In this document: piece after piece, positions 9,978 through 18,854 of the stretch
Layout: every line of letters starts with the position of its first letter
How positions within the stretch are numbered: the stretch's first letter is position 1
NCBI RefSeq assembly: GCF_015218165.1
Contig: NZ_CP048659.1
Location: forward strand, 2,418,001-2,482,000
From: Acinetobacter piscicola
Lineage (GTDB): Bacteria; Pseudomonadota; Gammaproteobacteria; Pseudomonadales; Moraxellaceae
Direction: 5' to 3'
Length of the DNA stretch: 64,000 nt
The notes under the pieces: model-generated
What the model was told of the DNA's origin: nothing
Database searches by the model: none
The model's input: only the letters and a program-made list of their open reading frames with translations
Translations under genes and position numbers: made by a program

Positions 9978-11459
9978 TGTAACTCCAAAATAGAAATGTC
10001 CGGTTTCTCCAAAGTAAAAATGTCCGCTTTTAGAATATGCGCTTTTGCGATTATCTAAGCGGACGGTTTGATATGTTGGTGTCTATGTCGGATAAAGAAC
10101 TTAAACGATTGTCGGTCTTGCAGGAAATCTGCGATCAACGCATAACTCAACCTCAGGCTGCTCAGCTACTTCATATCTCAGAACGTCAAATCAGACGATT
10201 ACTGCAGAAATATAAAGCTCAAGGCCCAGCTGCATTAGCACATGCTGCACGTGGCCAAACCAGCAACTCCAGGCTTCCTGAAGAAATCAGGCTCAAGTGC
10301 CTCAATCTTGTTGCTGAGCAATTCCACGGTTTTGGACCCACTTTAGCGCATGAAAAGCTCACCACTGTTCATGGATTTGATATTTCAGTGGAAACACTAC
10401 GTTCTTGGATGATTGCAGCTAATTTATGGATTCCTCGCGCCAAGCGTCTGAAACGACCGTATCAGCCTCGTTATAACCGAGATTGCGTCGGTGAACTGAT
10501 CCAGATTGATGGCTCATATCATGACTGGTTTGAAGGCCGTTCTGCCAAGTGCTGCCTACTGGTATTTATCGATGATGCCACAGGAAAATTACAGCATTTA
10601 CGCTTCTGTGAATCAGAATCAGCCTTTGACTATATGATTTCAACACGCTTATATGTCGAACAGCACGGTAAGCCTTTAGCATTTTACAGCGACAAACATT
10701 CAGTCTTCAGGGTGAATCAAAGCAGCAATAAAGACACCAAGATCACGCAATTTGGACGTGTGCTCAGTACCCTCAATATCGATATCATCTTCGCCAACTC
10801 ACCACAAGCTAAAGGCCGTGTAGAACGGGCGAATAGAACGCTTCAGGACCGTCTGATCAAAGAAATGCGCTTGGAAGGTATCTGTTCGATTGAGCAAGCG
10901 AATGCCTGGCTACCCTGCTTCATTGAGCAGTTCAATCAGAAGTTCGCCAAGATGGCTTTTAATCCTAAGAATCTACATCGGCCTATCACTGAAACAGCCG
11001 AAGAATTAGATGATATTTTTACTTGGCGTGAACCCCGCAGAGTCACGAATAGCCTGACGATTACTTATGATAAATGCGTATATCTCCTAGAAAACACCGA
11101 AGAAAATCAAAGGTTGATCGGTAAGTATCTTGAGTTCCTGGAATACCCGGATGGTACTGTAGCCCTCATGCATGATGGCCGAAAGATCAATTACAGCCTA
11201 TTCGATAAATTAAGTCAGCTGAATCAGCGAGAGATTGTTGAGAATAAACGGTTGGGTGCTGTTCTGAATCATATCCAACAACAGCATGAAGAACTGGAAC
11301 AACAAAACAAACGCAATCGTTCTCAAAAGATGCCAAGTAGACGTGCACAGAAAACAGCGATTGAACAACGAAATCTGAATCCTGTGCTTGACTTGGAAAT
11401 GTCCATATAGGACATTTCTATTTGGTTATTAGGTAGGACATTTCTACTTGGGAATAACA
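9978..11459 (+). mobile_element. Complete IS element (ISNCY-like) with target duplication
   Basis: A 1,482-bp element. The left end begins TGTAACTCCAAAATAGAAAT and the right end, read on the complement, TGTTATTCCCAAGTAGAAAT; the imperfect terminal inverted repeats match at 19 of 24 positions. Both flanks carry CATCTA (9972-9977 and 11460-11465), a likely 6-bp target duplication. Each end carries two copies of TARAAATGTCC: 9991-10001 and 10015-10025 on the left, and the complementary GGACATTTCTA at 11410-11420 and 11436-11446 on the right. These are probably transposase-binding sites. The single gene fills the inside, so the copy looks intact. Confidence 0.8.
10073..11410 (+). CDS. ISNCY-family DDE transposase
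   Basis: An intact transposase of about 445 residues from the ATG at 10073 (MLVSMSDKELKRL); an ATG at 10037 would add 12 residues. The N-terminus has an HTH (ITQPQAAQLLHISERQIRRLLQ). The RNase H-like catalytic core shows QIDGSYHDWF, FIDDATGKL, a YSDKHSVFR segment and KGRVERANRTLQD with the likely catalytic glutamate. This layout matches ISNCY-family transposases common in Acinetobacter. The last codons overlap the inner right-end binding repeat, so the element is compact. Confidence 0.85.
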   Translation: MLVSMSDKELKRLSVLQEICDQRITQPQAAQLLHISERQIRRLLQKYKAQGPAALAHAARGQTSNSRLPEEIRLKCLNLVAEQFHGFGPTLAHEKLTTVHGFDISVETLRSWMIAANLWIPRAKRLKRPYQPRYNRDCVGELIQIDGSYHDWFEGRSAKCCLLVFIDDATGKLQHLRFCESESAFDYMISTRLYVEQHGKPLAFYSDKHSVFRVNQSSNKDTKITQFGRVLSTLNIDIIFANSPQAKGRVERANRTLQDRLIKEMRLEGICSIEQANAWLPCFIEQFNQKFAKMAFNPKNLHRPITETAEELDDIFTWREPRRVTNSLTITYDKCVYLLENTEENQRLIGKYLEFLEYPDGTVALMHDGRKINYSLFDKLSQLNQREIVENKRLGAVLNHIQQQHEELEQQNKRNRSQKMPSRRAQKTAIEQRNLNPVLDLEMSI

Positions 11460-11501
11460 CATCTATATTAATTTAATTATTTCAATAAGTTGAAGTCCAT
11501 G

Positions 11502-11532
11502 AAAGTCTGACTTGTGCAAATCAGACTTTTTA
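11502..11532 (+). terminator. Intrinsic terminator
   Basis: AAAGTCTGA (11502-11510), a 10-base loop, then TCAGACTTTTTAT, giving a 9-bp stem with a T-tract on the plus strand. It lies just right of the IS. It most likely terminated the ankyrin gene before the IS separated them by about 1.5 kb. Confidence 0.7.
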
Positions 11533-11655
11533 TATGGTTGATCACGTTCCACGCTTACTTCTTATGGATTATTCCACATTTTTGTTTAGCCTAATTTAAT
11601 TATCGGATGAAATTTAAAATGCTAAAACATACTAAGCCTTTATTAAAAATAAAAT

Positions 11656-12039
11656 CTAACTCTCGATCTTATCCAACTGACGATCTTTCAGACTTAAGTT
11701 ACCTCGAACAATATCCGATAACATGCGCCAATCTGAAATAAAGCTATATAATGGTTGTTTAAAACTTGCGGGTTTGTTTTTTTCAAACATAAAATGCCCC
11801 ACCCATGCACAGGCATAGCCAGACACTAATCCATACACAAAATATTTCGCTTTGCGTTGACGAATTGCTTTACTAAAAAAATAAATCCCGACACTACTCC
11901 CTACCGCATGTAGACGGCGACTCGTGATATTACGATGCTCTGTTAAATAAAAACGGTAAAATTCAGCATAGTTTTTAATTGGAAGTTGAAATTGTGGCTG
12001 AACAGATACATCCCGTTTTGGCTCAATCTGGCTATTCAT
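11656..12039 (-). CDS. DUF962 / Mpo1-like membrane protein
   Basis: A 127-residue protein with the family signature YRFYLTEHRNITSRRLHAVG at the N-terminus and two probable membrane stretches (VGIYFFSKAI and YFVYGLVSGYACAWVGHFMF). Yeast Mpo1 of this family is an iron-dependent dioxygenase in fatty-acid alpha-oxidation; bacterial members are mostly uncharacterised. I chose the ATG at 12037-12039 because AAGGAT lies 6-7 bases before it. The longer frame to 12192 has no such site and adds an unconserved stretch. Confidence 0.8.
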   Translation of the reverse strand: MNSQIEPKRDVSVQPQFQLPIKNYAEFYRFYLTEHRNITSRRLHAVGSSVGIYFFSKAIRQRKAKYFVYGLVSGYACAWVGHFMFEKNKPASFKQPLYSFISDWRMLSDIVRGNLSLKDRQLDKIES

Positions 12040-12298
12040 CGTAGATCCTTTTGAATATTTTTTATGCCTTTCACTGTATAGTTTGCATTTAAAAAAGGCA
12101 ATGTCCTTTTTCGGCACAATATCATCCATAGCAGCAAAATCGGCACAGGATTGAACTGCTTTATTGTGTGAATATCCGTTACAATTTAACAAGATCAGTC
12201 GTAAAATGTTGCGCAGTCATTTTTCAACGTTGTTATTGAAAAATTTGCTCAAATTTATATTTTTATTGTTTTCATTATTTGTTGTTTAGGAAAATTTC

Positions 12299-13759
12299 AT
12301 GCTTGAAGTTGAGTTAAAATTTCAGATTCCAGAAGCTCGCCGCCATGCATTACTCAAAGCATTAGACCCCAAAAAATCTGAAACCGTTCACCTACAAGCT
12401 AAATATTACGATACTGAAAACCAATTATTGTCACAACATTCGGCTGCACTGCGTCAACGCCTCGAAGGCACACGTTGGATTCAAACGCTCAAAGCCATGG
12501 GTAAAACTCAGCTGCACCGTTTTGAACATAATCATGATCTTGGTGAGCTAGAAACAGCCCCTGAATTAAATTTAGACATTTATCAAGAATATCCCGAAGC
12601 ATTAGAGATTTTAAAAAATACCCTCGGCGAACACACAGAGCAACTCAAACTACAGTTTGAAACTGACATTCAACGTACCTTTCGTGTGATGCAATATCAA
12701 GATGCCGAAATCGAAATCAGTATCGATGTCGGTGAAATTCGCACAGAAACTGCCAAACAAGAGATTTATGAAGTTGAATTTGAACTCAAAAGTGGTTCAA
12801 TCCAGTCTTTACTCGCGTTTAGTTTTGAATGGGTAAAAAAATATCAACTATGGCTCGATGTACGTAGCAAAGCTGAATTTGGTCATTTATTGGTTGAAAA
12901 TAAATCGGTCAGCCCAGCTAAATTTGCCAAAGAGCTCATGTTAAATAAAAAAGAATCTGCTGATTTTAATTTACGACTATTGATTGCCAATCAATTACAG
13001 CATTTACTGCCCAATATTGCCGCAATTTCAGCACATGTTGCTGAACCTGAACACTTACAACAAGCACAAATCGCCTTACATCATTTACATTTAAGCATTT
13101 CATTATTCAAAGAATGGAGTACTGATATTTCGGATAAATGGGCATATCAATTGGCAGCATTTAAAAGCCATTTCCAAAATCTTGCGCATTTTGAACATAT
13201 GCAAAATACCCTAGGTGCATTGCTACAAAATCCGAAAACAGCAGAGAGTTTGGACAAAGACATTTTATATGCCAAAGAAAAATTGAATAATTTAGTGAAA
13301 TCTACACTGAACGTTCAACATTATTTAGAACTTTTAATGTTTAGTTTAAATAATGAAAAGAAAACCCAAAGCCACGATTTAAAATGGTTTGCACAAAATA
13401 CTTTGCAAAATCAATATAAACAACTGCAAGACAGCTTAAATCATGCCGATCTTGCTGACCTCGAAACCTTAGAGGAACTGGCATTAAGACTCAGTGAGTT
13501 AAAATTTAGCTTCCCCATTTTAACTGCTATTTATGATGTGAAAAATCTACAGAAATATGGCAAAGCACTCAATGATGCACAACATGCATCTGAGCAATAT
13601 CAGGTGCTTGCATCATCTTCATCGTATTTACAACAAACCGATTTAGAAGCGAGTGATTGGTTTGCCTTAGGTTGGCTCACCGCGAAACAAGAAGTCTATG
13701 CAGAAAAGTTACTTGAAGCGACTGAGCAATTTTTAGTGAGCCGTAAATTCTTAAAATAA
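12299..13759 (+). CDS. CYTH domain protein with degenerate CHAD-like C-terminus
   Basis: 486 residues. The N-terminus MLEVELKFQI carries the ExExK motif of the CYTH (triphosphate tunnel) superfamily, followed by the beta-barrel signatures KYYDTENQLLSQHSAALRQR and EVEFELKSG. The C-terminal 270 residues are helical and align with CHAD. The CHAD histidine/arginine helix reads LQQAQIALHHLHLSISLF instead of an HxxRxxxRRxR pattern, so polyphosphate binding may be weakened. CYTH-CHAD proteins are linked to triphosphate or polyphosphate chemistry. A paralogue with a canonical CHAD lies at 15680, on the other side of an ABC exporter gene. Confidence 0.8.
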   Translation: MLEVELKFQIPEARRHALLKALDPKKSETVHLQAKYYDTENQLLSQHSAALRQRLEGTRWIQTLKAMGKTQLHRFEHNHDLGELETAPELNLDIYQEYPEALEILKNTLGEHTEQLKLQFETDIQRTFRVMQYQDAEIEISIDVGEIRTETAKQEIYEVEFELKSGSIQSLLAFSFEWVKKYQLWLDVRSKAEFGHLLVENKSVSPAKFAKELMLNKKESADFNLRLLIANQLQHLLPNIAAISAHVAEPEHLQQAQIALHHLHLSISLFKEWSTDISDKWAYQLAAFKSHFQNLAHFEHMQNTLGALLQNPKTAESLDKDILYAKEKLNNLVKSTLNVQHYLELLMFSLNNEKKTQSHDLKWFAQNTLQNQYKQLQDSLNHADLADLETLEELALRLSELKFSFPILTAIYDVKNLQKYGKALNDAQHASEQYQVLASSSSYLQQTDLEASDWFALGWLTAKQEVYAEKLLEATEQFLVSRKFLK

Positions 13760-13778
13760 ATCTATTTTGCAGCGTCAT

Positions 13779-15485
13779 CTACGGATCTACGCTGCATTGA
13801 TTTTTTGCTACCCATTCATCAAAATTAATGACTTCGTCTGCATACTGCATGGCAAAATTTGCATGAGAAATCATAAAAATTGAAGGCACTTCGGTACGTA
13901 TAAATTGCATCACCTCCACACTGGTCTGCTCGTCTAAAGCTGCTGTCGGCTCATCCATAATGAGTAATTTTGGTTTTTTTAATAGCGCCCGAATAATGCT
14001 AATTCTTTGTTTTTCACCACCTGAAAAACTTTTATAAATATGTTTTAAATCATCATCCAAAGTTAAATTATTTTTCTCTAGCAGATTCAATAAATTAAAT
14101 CTTGATAAATACATGATTAATTCATGATCACGATAACAATACTGACTATTATGAATTAAATTTTCTCGTAATGTCCCCGAATACACCACCGGTGTTTGAC
14201 TCACAACAGCAATTTCTTGAAAAATATTTTTCGAAAATTGCTGGCTAATCTCGATATTTTTATAGAACAATTGCCCTGCTTGAATACGTTCTAAGCCAAT
14301 TAAATAGTTGATAAAACTGGTTTTTCCTATGCCTGTTTGTCCAATTGCGACATAGGTTTTATTTTGTTCAATGTCTAAATTAAAGTTTTCAATGAGGTTT
14401 TTACCTAAATAAAATTTTGCATTTTCAAAGTGATATAAAATTGGCAAATCAATAATCGTTTCACAGCTAAATTGATCGGTGTCCAAGTCAAAATATTGGT
14501 AAAATTTTTCGATGGCAATAAAGTCACCTTTTAAGTGGATAATACTTTGTGACACCATGAGTAAAGGCATGGTCAGAGCAATAATATAAGTACTGATCAG
14601 TACAAAATCACCCGAAGTAACACTTTGATGTTTAAATAAATAGACCGTAAAAAGCATGAATGTCAACAGGAATGTGCCCACAAAGAAGACCTGTATCATC
14701 ATAATCACAGCTAATCGTCTATAACTTTTGACCATTTCATTTTTATAGCTGCTCAACCGCTTCTCATATAAATTCATTTCATATTGCTGTGCACCATTGA
14801 CCTTAATATCATAATTAGCTTGAATTTTTTCTACAAAGAACTGCCCAACTTGATTTTGTGCATTGTACATCGCAGTAAAAATATCATTGCCTTTGGCTGT
14901 AAAATAAATATTCAATGCAAATGTAACAAAGGCAAATAACATAAAATAAATCGCATAATTTAAAGCAATAGACTGTGCTAACACCCACACCATACTGAGT
15001 ATTTGAAAAATAATGGGAATTAATACAAAAAGGATGACATAGGTAATTGTGCCAAATGAGGCCGCCCCACGCAAAATATCGGTTTGATAGACACCTAGCT
15101 CAATTTTCTTCTGTTCTGCAAAAGTCGTCTTAAAATATTGTTGTACACCACCATGTAGTAATGCAATTTTAAATTTCGTTTGTAAATTTGCACTCAAAAA
15201 ATTTTGTACATGATTTAAAATATTCATCAACAACCAGCCCAATGCGTATGCGGTTGCCAAGATATATAAATTCATCCATGAAAAAAACTGTCCGATTTCA
15301 AGTTGTGTTGAGCCTGATTTCGATTGATCCACAATTTCTTTTAAAATATAAGGCACTGCAACCGACAATAAGGTATGAATGAGTAAAATAATGCCGAGAA
15401 TCAGCATGTCTTTGAACGGATGCTGATATTGAATTTTGACCACATTCCAAACTAAACGGTAAGTTTTAAATATTTTCAAATCCAT
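13779..15485 (-). CDS. ABC exporter, fused permease and ATPase
   Basis: A half-transporter of 568 residues. An N-terminal transmembrane domain has about six segments (first: MLILGIILLIHTLLSVAVPY). The nucleotide-binding domain has Walker A GQTGIGKTS at about residue 380, signature SGGEKQR near 487, Walker B LLIMDEPTAALDE with the catalytic glutamate, and H-loop SHAN. It resembles MsbA/LapB-like and toxin- or lipid-exporting homodimers; the substrate is unknown. I use the ATG at 15483-15485, preceded by AGG at 6 bases, rather than one seven codons upstream. It is transcribed opposite to both flanking CYTH-CHAD genes. Confidence 0.88.
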   Translation of the reverse strand: MDLKIFKTYRLVWNVVKIQYQHPFKDMLILGIILLIHTLLSVAVPYILKEIVDQSKSGSTQLEIGQFFSWMNLYILATAYALGWLLMNILNHVQNFLSANLQTKFKIALLHGGVQQYFKTTFAEQKKIELGVYQTDILRGAASFGTITYVILFVLIPIIFQILSMVWVLAQSIALNYAIYFMLFAFVTFALNIYFTAKGNDIFTAMYNAQNQVGQFFVEKIQANYDIKVNGAQQYEMNLYEKRLSSYKNEMVKSYRRLAVIMMIQVFFVGTFLLTFMLFTVYLFKHQSVTSGDFVLISTYIIALTMPLLMVSQSIIHLKGDFIAIEKFYQYFDLDTDQFSCETIIDLPILYHFENAKFYLGKNLIENFNLDIEQNKTYVAIGQTGIGKTSFINYLIGLERIQAGQLFYKNIEISQQFSKNIFQEIAVVSQTPVVYSGTLRENLIHNSQYCYRDHELIMYLSRFNLLNLLEKNNLTLDDDLKHIYKSFSGGEKQRISIIRALLKKPKLLIMDEPTAALDEQTSVEVMQFIRTEVPSIFMISHANFAMQYADEVINFDEWVAKNQCSVDP

Positions 15486-15679
15486 GTTTAACCTGTTTTT
15501 TATCATGGTTTACTTTTATTTCACCACCAAATTGTATAAAAGCACAGCAAAATGCGCTTTAAATAACCAATCAAAACAAAAGCAGATCGACATGTTTACA
15601 TACAATATTTTAGTCACCTATAGCGAACAGTCAGGTATTGTTAAGTTAAGCCATTGTTCTCAAAAAAGGATGGATTACG

Positions 15680-17144
15680 ATGTTTGAAGTTGAATTAAAA
15701 TTTCAAATTGCCAAAGATCAACAGAATGTATTACTTAAAACACTACAAAGAAAAAATCCAAAGATCTTAAATTTGAACGCAAAATATTTTGATACCAATA
15801 CATTTACCCTTTCAGGCAAACACATTTCGCTACGCCAACGTTTAGAAAATACAATATGGATTCAAACCCTTAAACTACCCACAGCACAGCAGTTACAACG
15901 CGCAGAGTTTGAAAATAAGCTCAGTGAGGTAGAACCTACGGCTTTAAATTTGGCTTTTTATCAAACACAAAAGCACATCGATAAAAAAACCCTGAAACTT
16001 CTAAACAGTATGCATGCTGATTTACATGTGCAGTTTGAAACTCGAATCAAGCGATCCAACACATTATTTAATTTTCAAAACAGCCAAATAGAAGTCAGTA
16101 TCGATGTTGGGAACATCCAACACCAAGAGCAAATGATTGAAGTATGTGAAATTGAATTTGAGTTAAAGCAAGGCTCTATTCAAGATTTAATTTCCTTTGT
16201 TCTACCACGGGTAAAACGTTATGGGCTCTGGATAGATGTACGCAGTAAAGCGCAACGTGGTTTTTTATTGGCACAAAATCATGCTGATTCTCCTATCGAA
16301 TTTCAATCACCGCTTATCTTGCATGCTGACGACCCACCTGAGCAAGCCTTAAAAGATATAGTTAACAATACCTTACAGCATTTATTACCCAATAGTAGCG
16401 CAATCGCGTCAGGAAATTTTCGCAGTGAACATGTGCACCAAGCACGTGTTGCGATTCGACGTTTGCGTAGTGCCTTCAAAACGTTTTCGACATGGTCGAA
16501 TCATATTGACCCTACTTGGACAGAACAACTTGCACAATTGTTTAGACAACTCAGTACACGTCGTGATCTTGATATGATTGAAGAAGAATTATGCCCGCAA
16601 CTCAAAGCAGCAGGTGCTCCTGATGTTGAACGACCACAAGATATAAATGAAAATAGCGCTCACTTAGAGATGGTGTTTCAGTCTACGCCGTTTAATCTGT
16701 TGATTTTATCTCTCATTCAATTTGTTAATGAAGATATACATCAAGCAAACAAAGCAAATTTAAAGAAAAAATTTAGAAAAGAGATCAATAAACTGCATCA
16801 ACAAATTATGCACGATGCACAACATTATTTAGATTTAAGTATTGATGAGCGTCATCGTACCCGTAAACGTTTAAAACGTCTGCGTTATAGTATTGAGTTT
16901 ATGGCATCAATTTACCCGCCTAAAAAAGTGAATCAATATCTTAAAACGCTTAAACCTGTACAGGAAAGTTTAGGTCAATATAATGATGTAATCGTTGCTG
17001 AAAAATGTCTTTAAAAACATTGTGCAACAAGAGCCTAAAGCATGGTTTGCGATCGGTTGGCTTGCTGCACGTGAACAACGTTTATTAGAACAAACTGCAC
17101 AAGATTTATCGCATTTTTCAGCGACACAGCCTTTTTGGTCATGA
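15680..17144 (+). pseudogene. CYTH-CHAD protein, frameshifted near the C-terminus
   Basis: The frame opens MFEVELKFQIAKD (ExExK) with a full CYTH domain and then a canonical CHAD domain: HVHQARVAIRRLRSAFKTF, LSTRRDLDM and RHRTRKRLKRLRYSIEFM, rich in the histidines and arginines that bind polyphosphate. Translation ends at 17014 after VIVAEKCL. Removing one A from the run of five at 17001-17005 restores VIVAENVFKNIVQQEPKAWF and continues to a TGA at 17142-17144, parallel to the C-terminus of the paralogue at 12299 (DWFALGWLTAKQE). Only the last 45 or so residues are affected, so the protein may still work, or the shift may be a sequencing error. Confidence 0.8.
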
Positions 17145-17158
17145 TTGGGACAATATAC

Positions 17159-17791
17159 CTAGCGATATTTCCCAAAAACCTTCCAAGTATTGTTGTCTGC
17201 TAAAGGGTCACTATAGCTATCATTACGCTGTTTTCTTGGTTTATCACGTGCGTCGACCAATTCAAAATGCTGCTCTGTGCTGAGCACTAAACCATTCACA
17301 TAAAAACGCGTGCGTGTATATTCTGTTTGTCCATGTTGGAAAATATAAGTACGTAAATCAATAAATTCACGATGTGCAACCAATGCAGCCGTGTCATCAC
17401 TTTCTAACCATTGCTTCATCGCAAGTACTTGTTCAGGCTCAAACTGCCCGCATTTTTCCATTAAACTGGCAAGACCACGAAAGGTTTTTGACTCTTTAGC
17501 ACGTGTTTTATTGATGCGTATACGGTCTACATGAAAGAAAAATAAGGGTAAATTTAAATGACTGGGCAGATGAATGGCATCTAGGACTTCATCTTCCATA
17601 AAGGGTTGAAACAAATCCTGTGCACGTTCAATCAAACCTGTCCATTGTTGATAATAATCTGCAACTTGTTGTTTAGAACCATAATAAATCGGTAAACCTT
17701 CAACATTTGCCAAATCCACAGGTGGCCAAATATTTTGACGTAATAAAGCAATGTCACTTTTTAAACTTTGTACTGCGATTGCATCTTGCAT
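17159..17791 (-). CDS. Conserved hypothetical protein
   Basis: I do not recognise this 210-residue protein. It has no signal peptide or membrane segment and is mixed alpha/beta. Notable stretches are NIWPPVDLANVEGLPIYYGS, HLPSHLNLPLFFFHVDRIRI and a charged C-terminus. Codon use resembles neighbouring core genes. It converges on the CYTH-CHAD gene and is divergent from the DUF3144 pair, with about 90 bases between that should contain promoters for both directions. Confidence 0.6.
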   Translation of the reverse strand: MQDAIAVQSLKSDIALLRQNIWPPVDLANVEGLPIYYGSKQQVADYYQQWTGLIERAQDLFQPFMEDEVLDAIHLPSHLNLPLFFFHVDRIRINKTRAKESKTFRGLASLMEKCGQFEPEQVLAMKQWLESDDTAALVAHREFIDLRTYIFQHGQTEYTRTRFYVNGLVLSTEQHFELVDARDKPRKQRNDSYSDPLADNNTWKVFGKYR

Positions 17792-17883
17792 GAGAAATCC
17801 TTAAAAAGCTTGATTTAATTACTTAGGCTATTTTAAGTATGCTATAGTTCGCTTATACATACAAGTAATTGAGAAATTTTAAA

Positions 17884-18258
17884 ATGGCTGAAAATTCAAA
17901 TGATTTTGATGGTTTATTAGAACCTGTTGAAAGCGTTGCCGATGAACAGTTTTATGAACGTGCAGATGCATTTATTGCCCTTGCCAATGAACTTTCAGAC
18001 AATACAGATAATGAAGAATTTGCAACATCAGCCTCTAAAGTCAGTGCTTCATTGATGTATGCCAATGCTCGCTTTAATATTTGGCTAACTGCATGTGGTT
18101 ATAGTAAAGCTGAAGATTTAAAAGCCAATAAAGAACAAGTTTTGAGTTATTTTTTAGCACAATATCAACTGATGCTTGAAGACAATTTTGATGAATATGC
18201 CAACAATTTTGATGAATATATGAATCCACCTGAAGATGAAGTGAAACATTTCGTTTAA
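17884..18258 (+). CDS. DUF3144 protein, first of a pair
   Basis: A 124-residue acidic helical protein from the ATG at 17884; a TTG five codons earlier is less likely. It has the family features EQFYERADAFIALANEL, LMYANARFNIWLTACG and the C-terminal QYQLMLEDNFDEYANNFDEY. Function is unknown. A paralogue follows 55 bases downstream on the same strand, so this is a tandem duplication and probably one transcript. Confidence 0.75.
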   Translation: MAENSNDFDGLLEPVESVADEQFYERADAFIALANELSDNTDNEEFATSASKVSASLMYANARFNIWLTACGYSKAEDLKANKEQVLSYFLAQYQLMLEDNFDEYANNFDEYMNPPEDEVKHFV

Positions 18259-18313
18259 TCGTAAGATTATCCTATAATGCTGTCATATTTAAATCATTGT
18301 TGTGGAAATTTTC

Positions 18314-18706
18314 ATGTCTCAAAAAATTGATGCTACGGATGTCACCGAAGAAGAAGCGTTAAATGCGGTTTTTTTTGAGCGTGCTGACGAATTTATTAAA
18401 CAAGCCAATGAGTTTTGTCGTCCGCCTAAAGGGCAAAAGCCTGATCCAAATGAGTTACGTGGACAAGTGAGTGCAGCGATGTTGTTTGGTACTGCCCGCT
18501 TTAACACTTGGGTAGCAGCCAATACCTTTAAAGATGGCAACGAAATGCGTGATGCGAAAGAACAAGTGATGTCTTATATTCTTCAACAGTTTCAAATGAT
18601 GTTAGAAGACAATTATGATGAATATTGTGAACAATTCGAAAATTATTTACGTTTCCGTAAAAATGAAGAATTTCATACACATAAACATGATCACGATCAT
18701 CATTAA
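18314..18706 (+). CDS. DUF3144 protein, second of a pair, with His-rich tail
   Basis: 130 residues, clearly paralogous to the upstream gene: VFFERADEFIKQANEF, AMLFGTARFNTWVAAN and QFQMMLEDNYDEYCEQF. It ends in HTHKHDHDHH, which the first copy lacks and which could bind a metal. The ATG at 18314 is preceded by GGAAA; a GTG at 18302 is in frame but gives a poorer N-terminus. A strong terminator follows at once. The family has no known function. Confidence 0.75.
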   Translation: MSQKIDATDVTEEEALNAVFFERADEFIKQANEFCRPPKGQKPDPNELRGQVSAAMLFGTARFNTWVAANTFKDGNEMRDAKEQVMSYILQQFQMMLEDNYDEYCEQFENYLRFRKNEEFHTHKHDHDHH

Positions 18707-18726
18707 TTTCGTTCTTATATTATTGA

Positions 18727-18754
18727 AAAGCCTTGCACCATGCAGGGCTTTTTT
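18727..18754 (+). terminator. Intrinsic terminator after the DUF3144 pair
   Basis: AAAGCCTTGCA and TGCAGGGCTTT form an 11-bp stem with one mismatch around a short loop, followed by TTTT. It lies about 20 bases after the stop codon. Confidence 0.8.
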
Positions 18755-18809
18755 ATAAAACTCTAAATCATCAGTCACTATAGATCGACTATTTATACTC
18801 ATCGTCTAT

Positions 18810-18839
18810 GAAAAATAAAAAAGCTCCCGAGGGAGCTTT
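18810..18839 (-). terminator. Intrinsic terminator of rapA
   Basis: The stem AAAGCTCCC / GGGAGCTTT (18820-18839) has a two-base loop and is followed, on the minus strand, by a long T-rich run. It sits 15 bases beyond the rapA stop codon. Confidence 0.85.
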
Positions 18840-18854
18840 AATTTTATGAGGTGA

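Noticed and set aside
12040..12192. N-terminal extension of the Mpo1-like protein
   Set aside because: The extra 51 residues are not family-like and the internal ATG has a good ribosome site.
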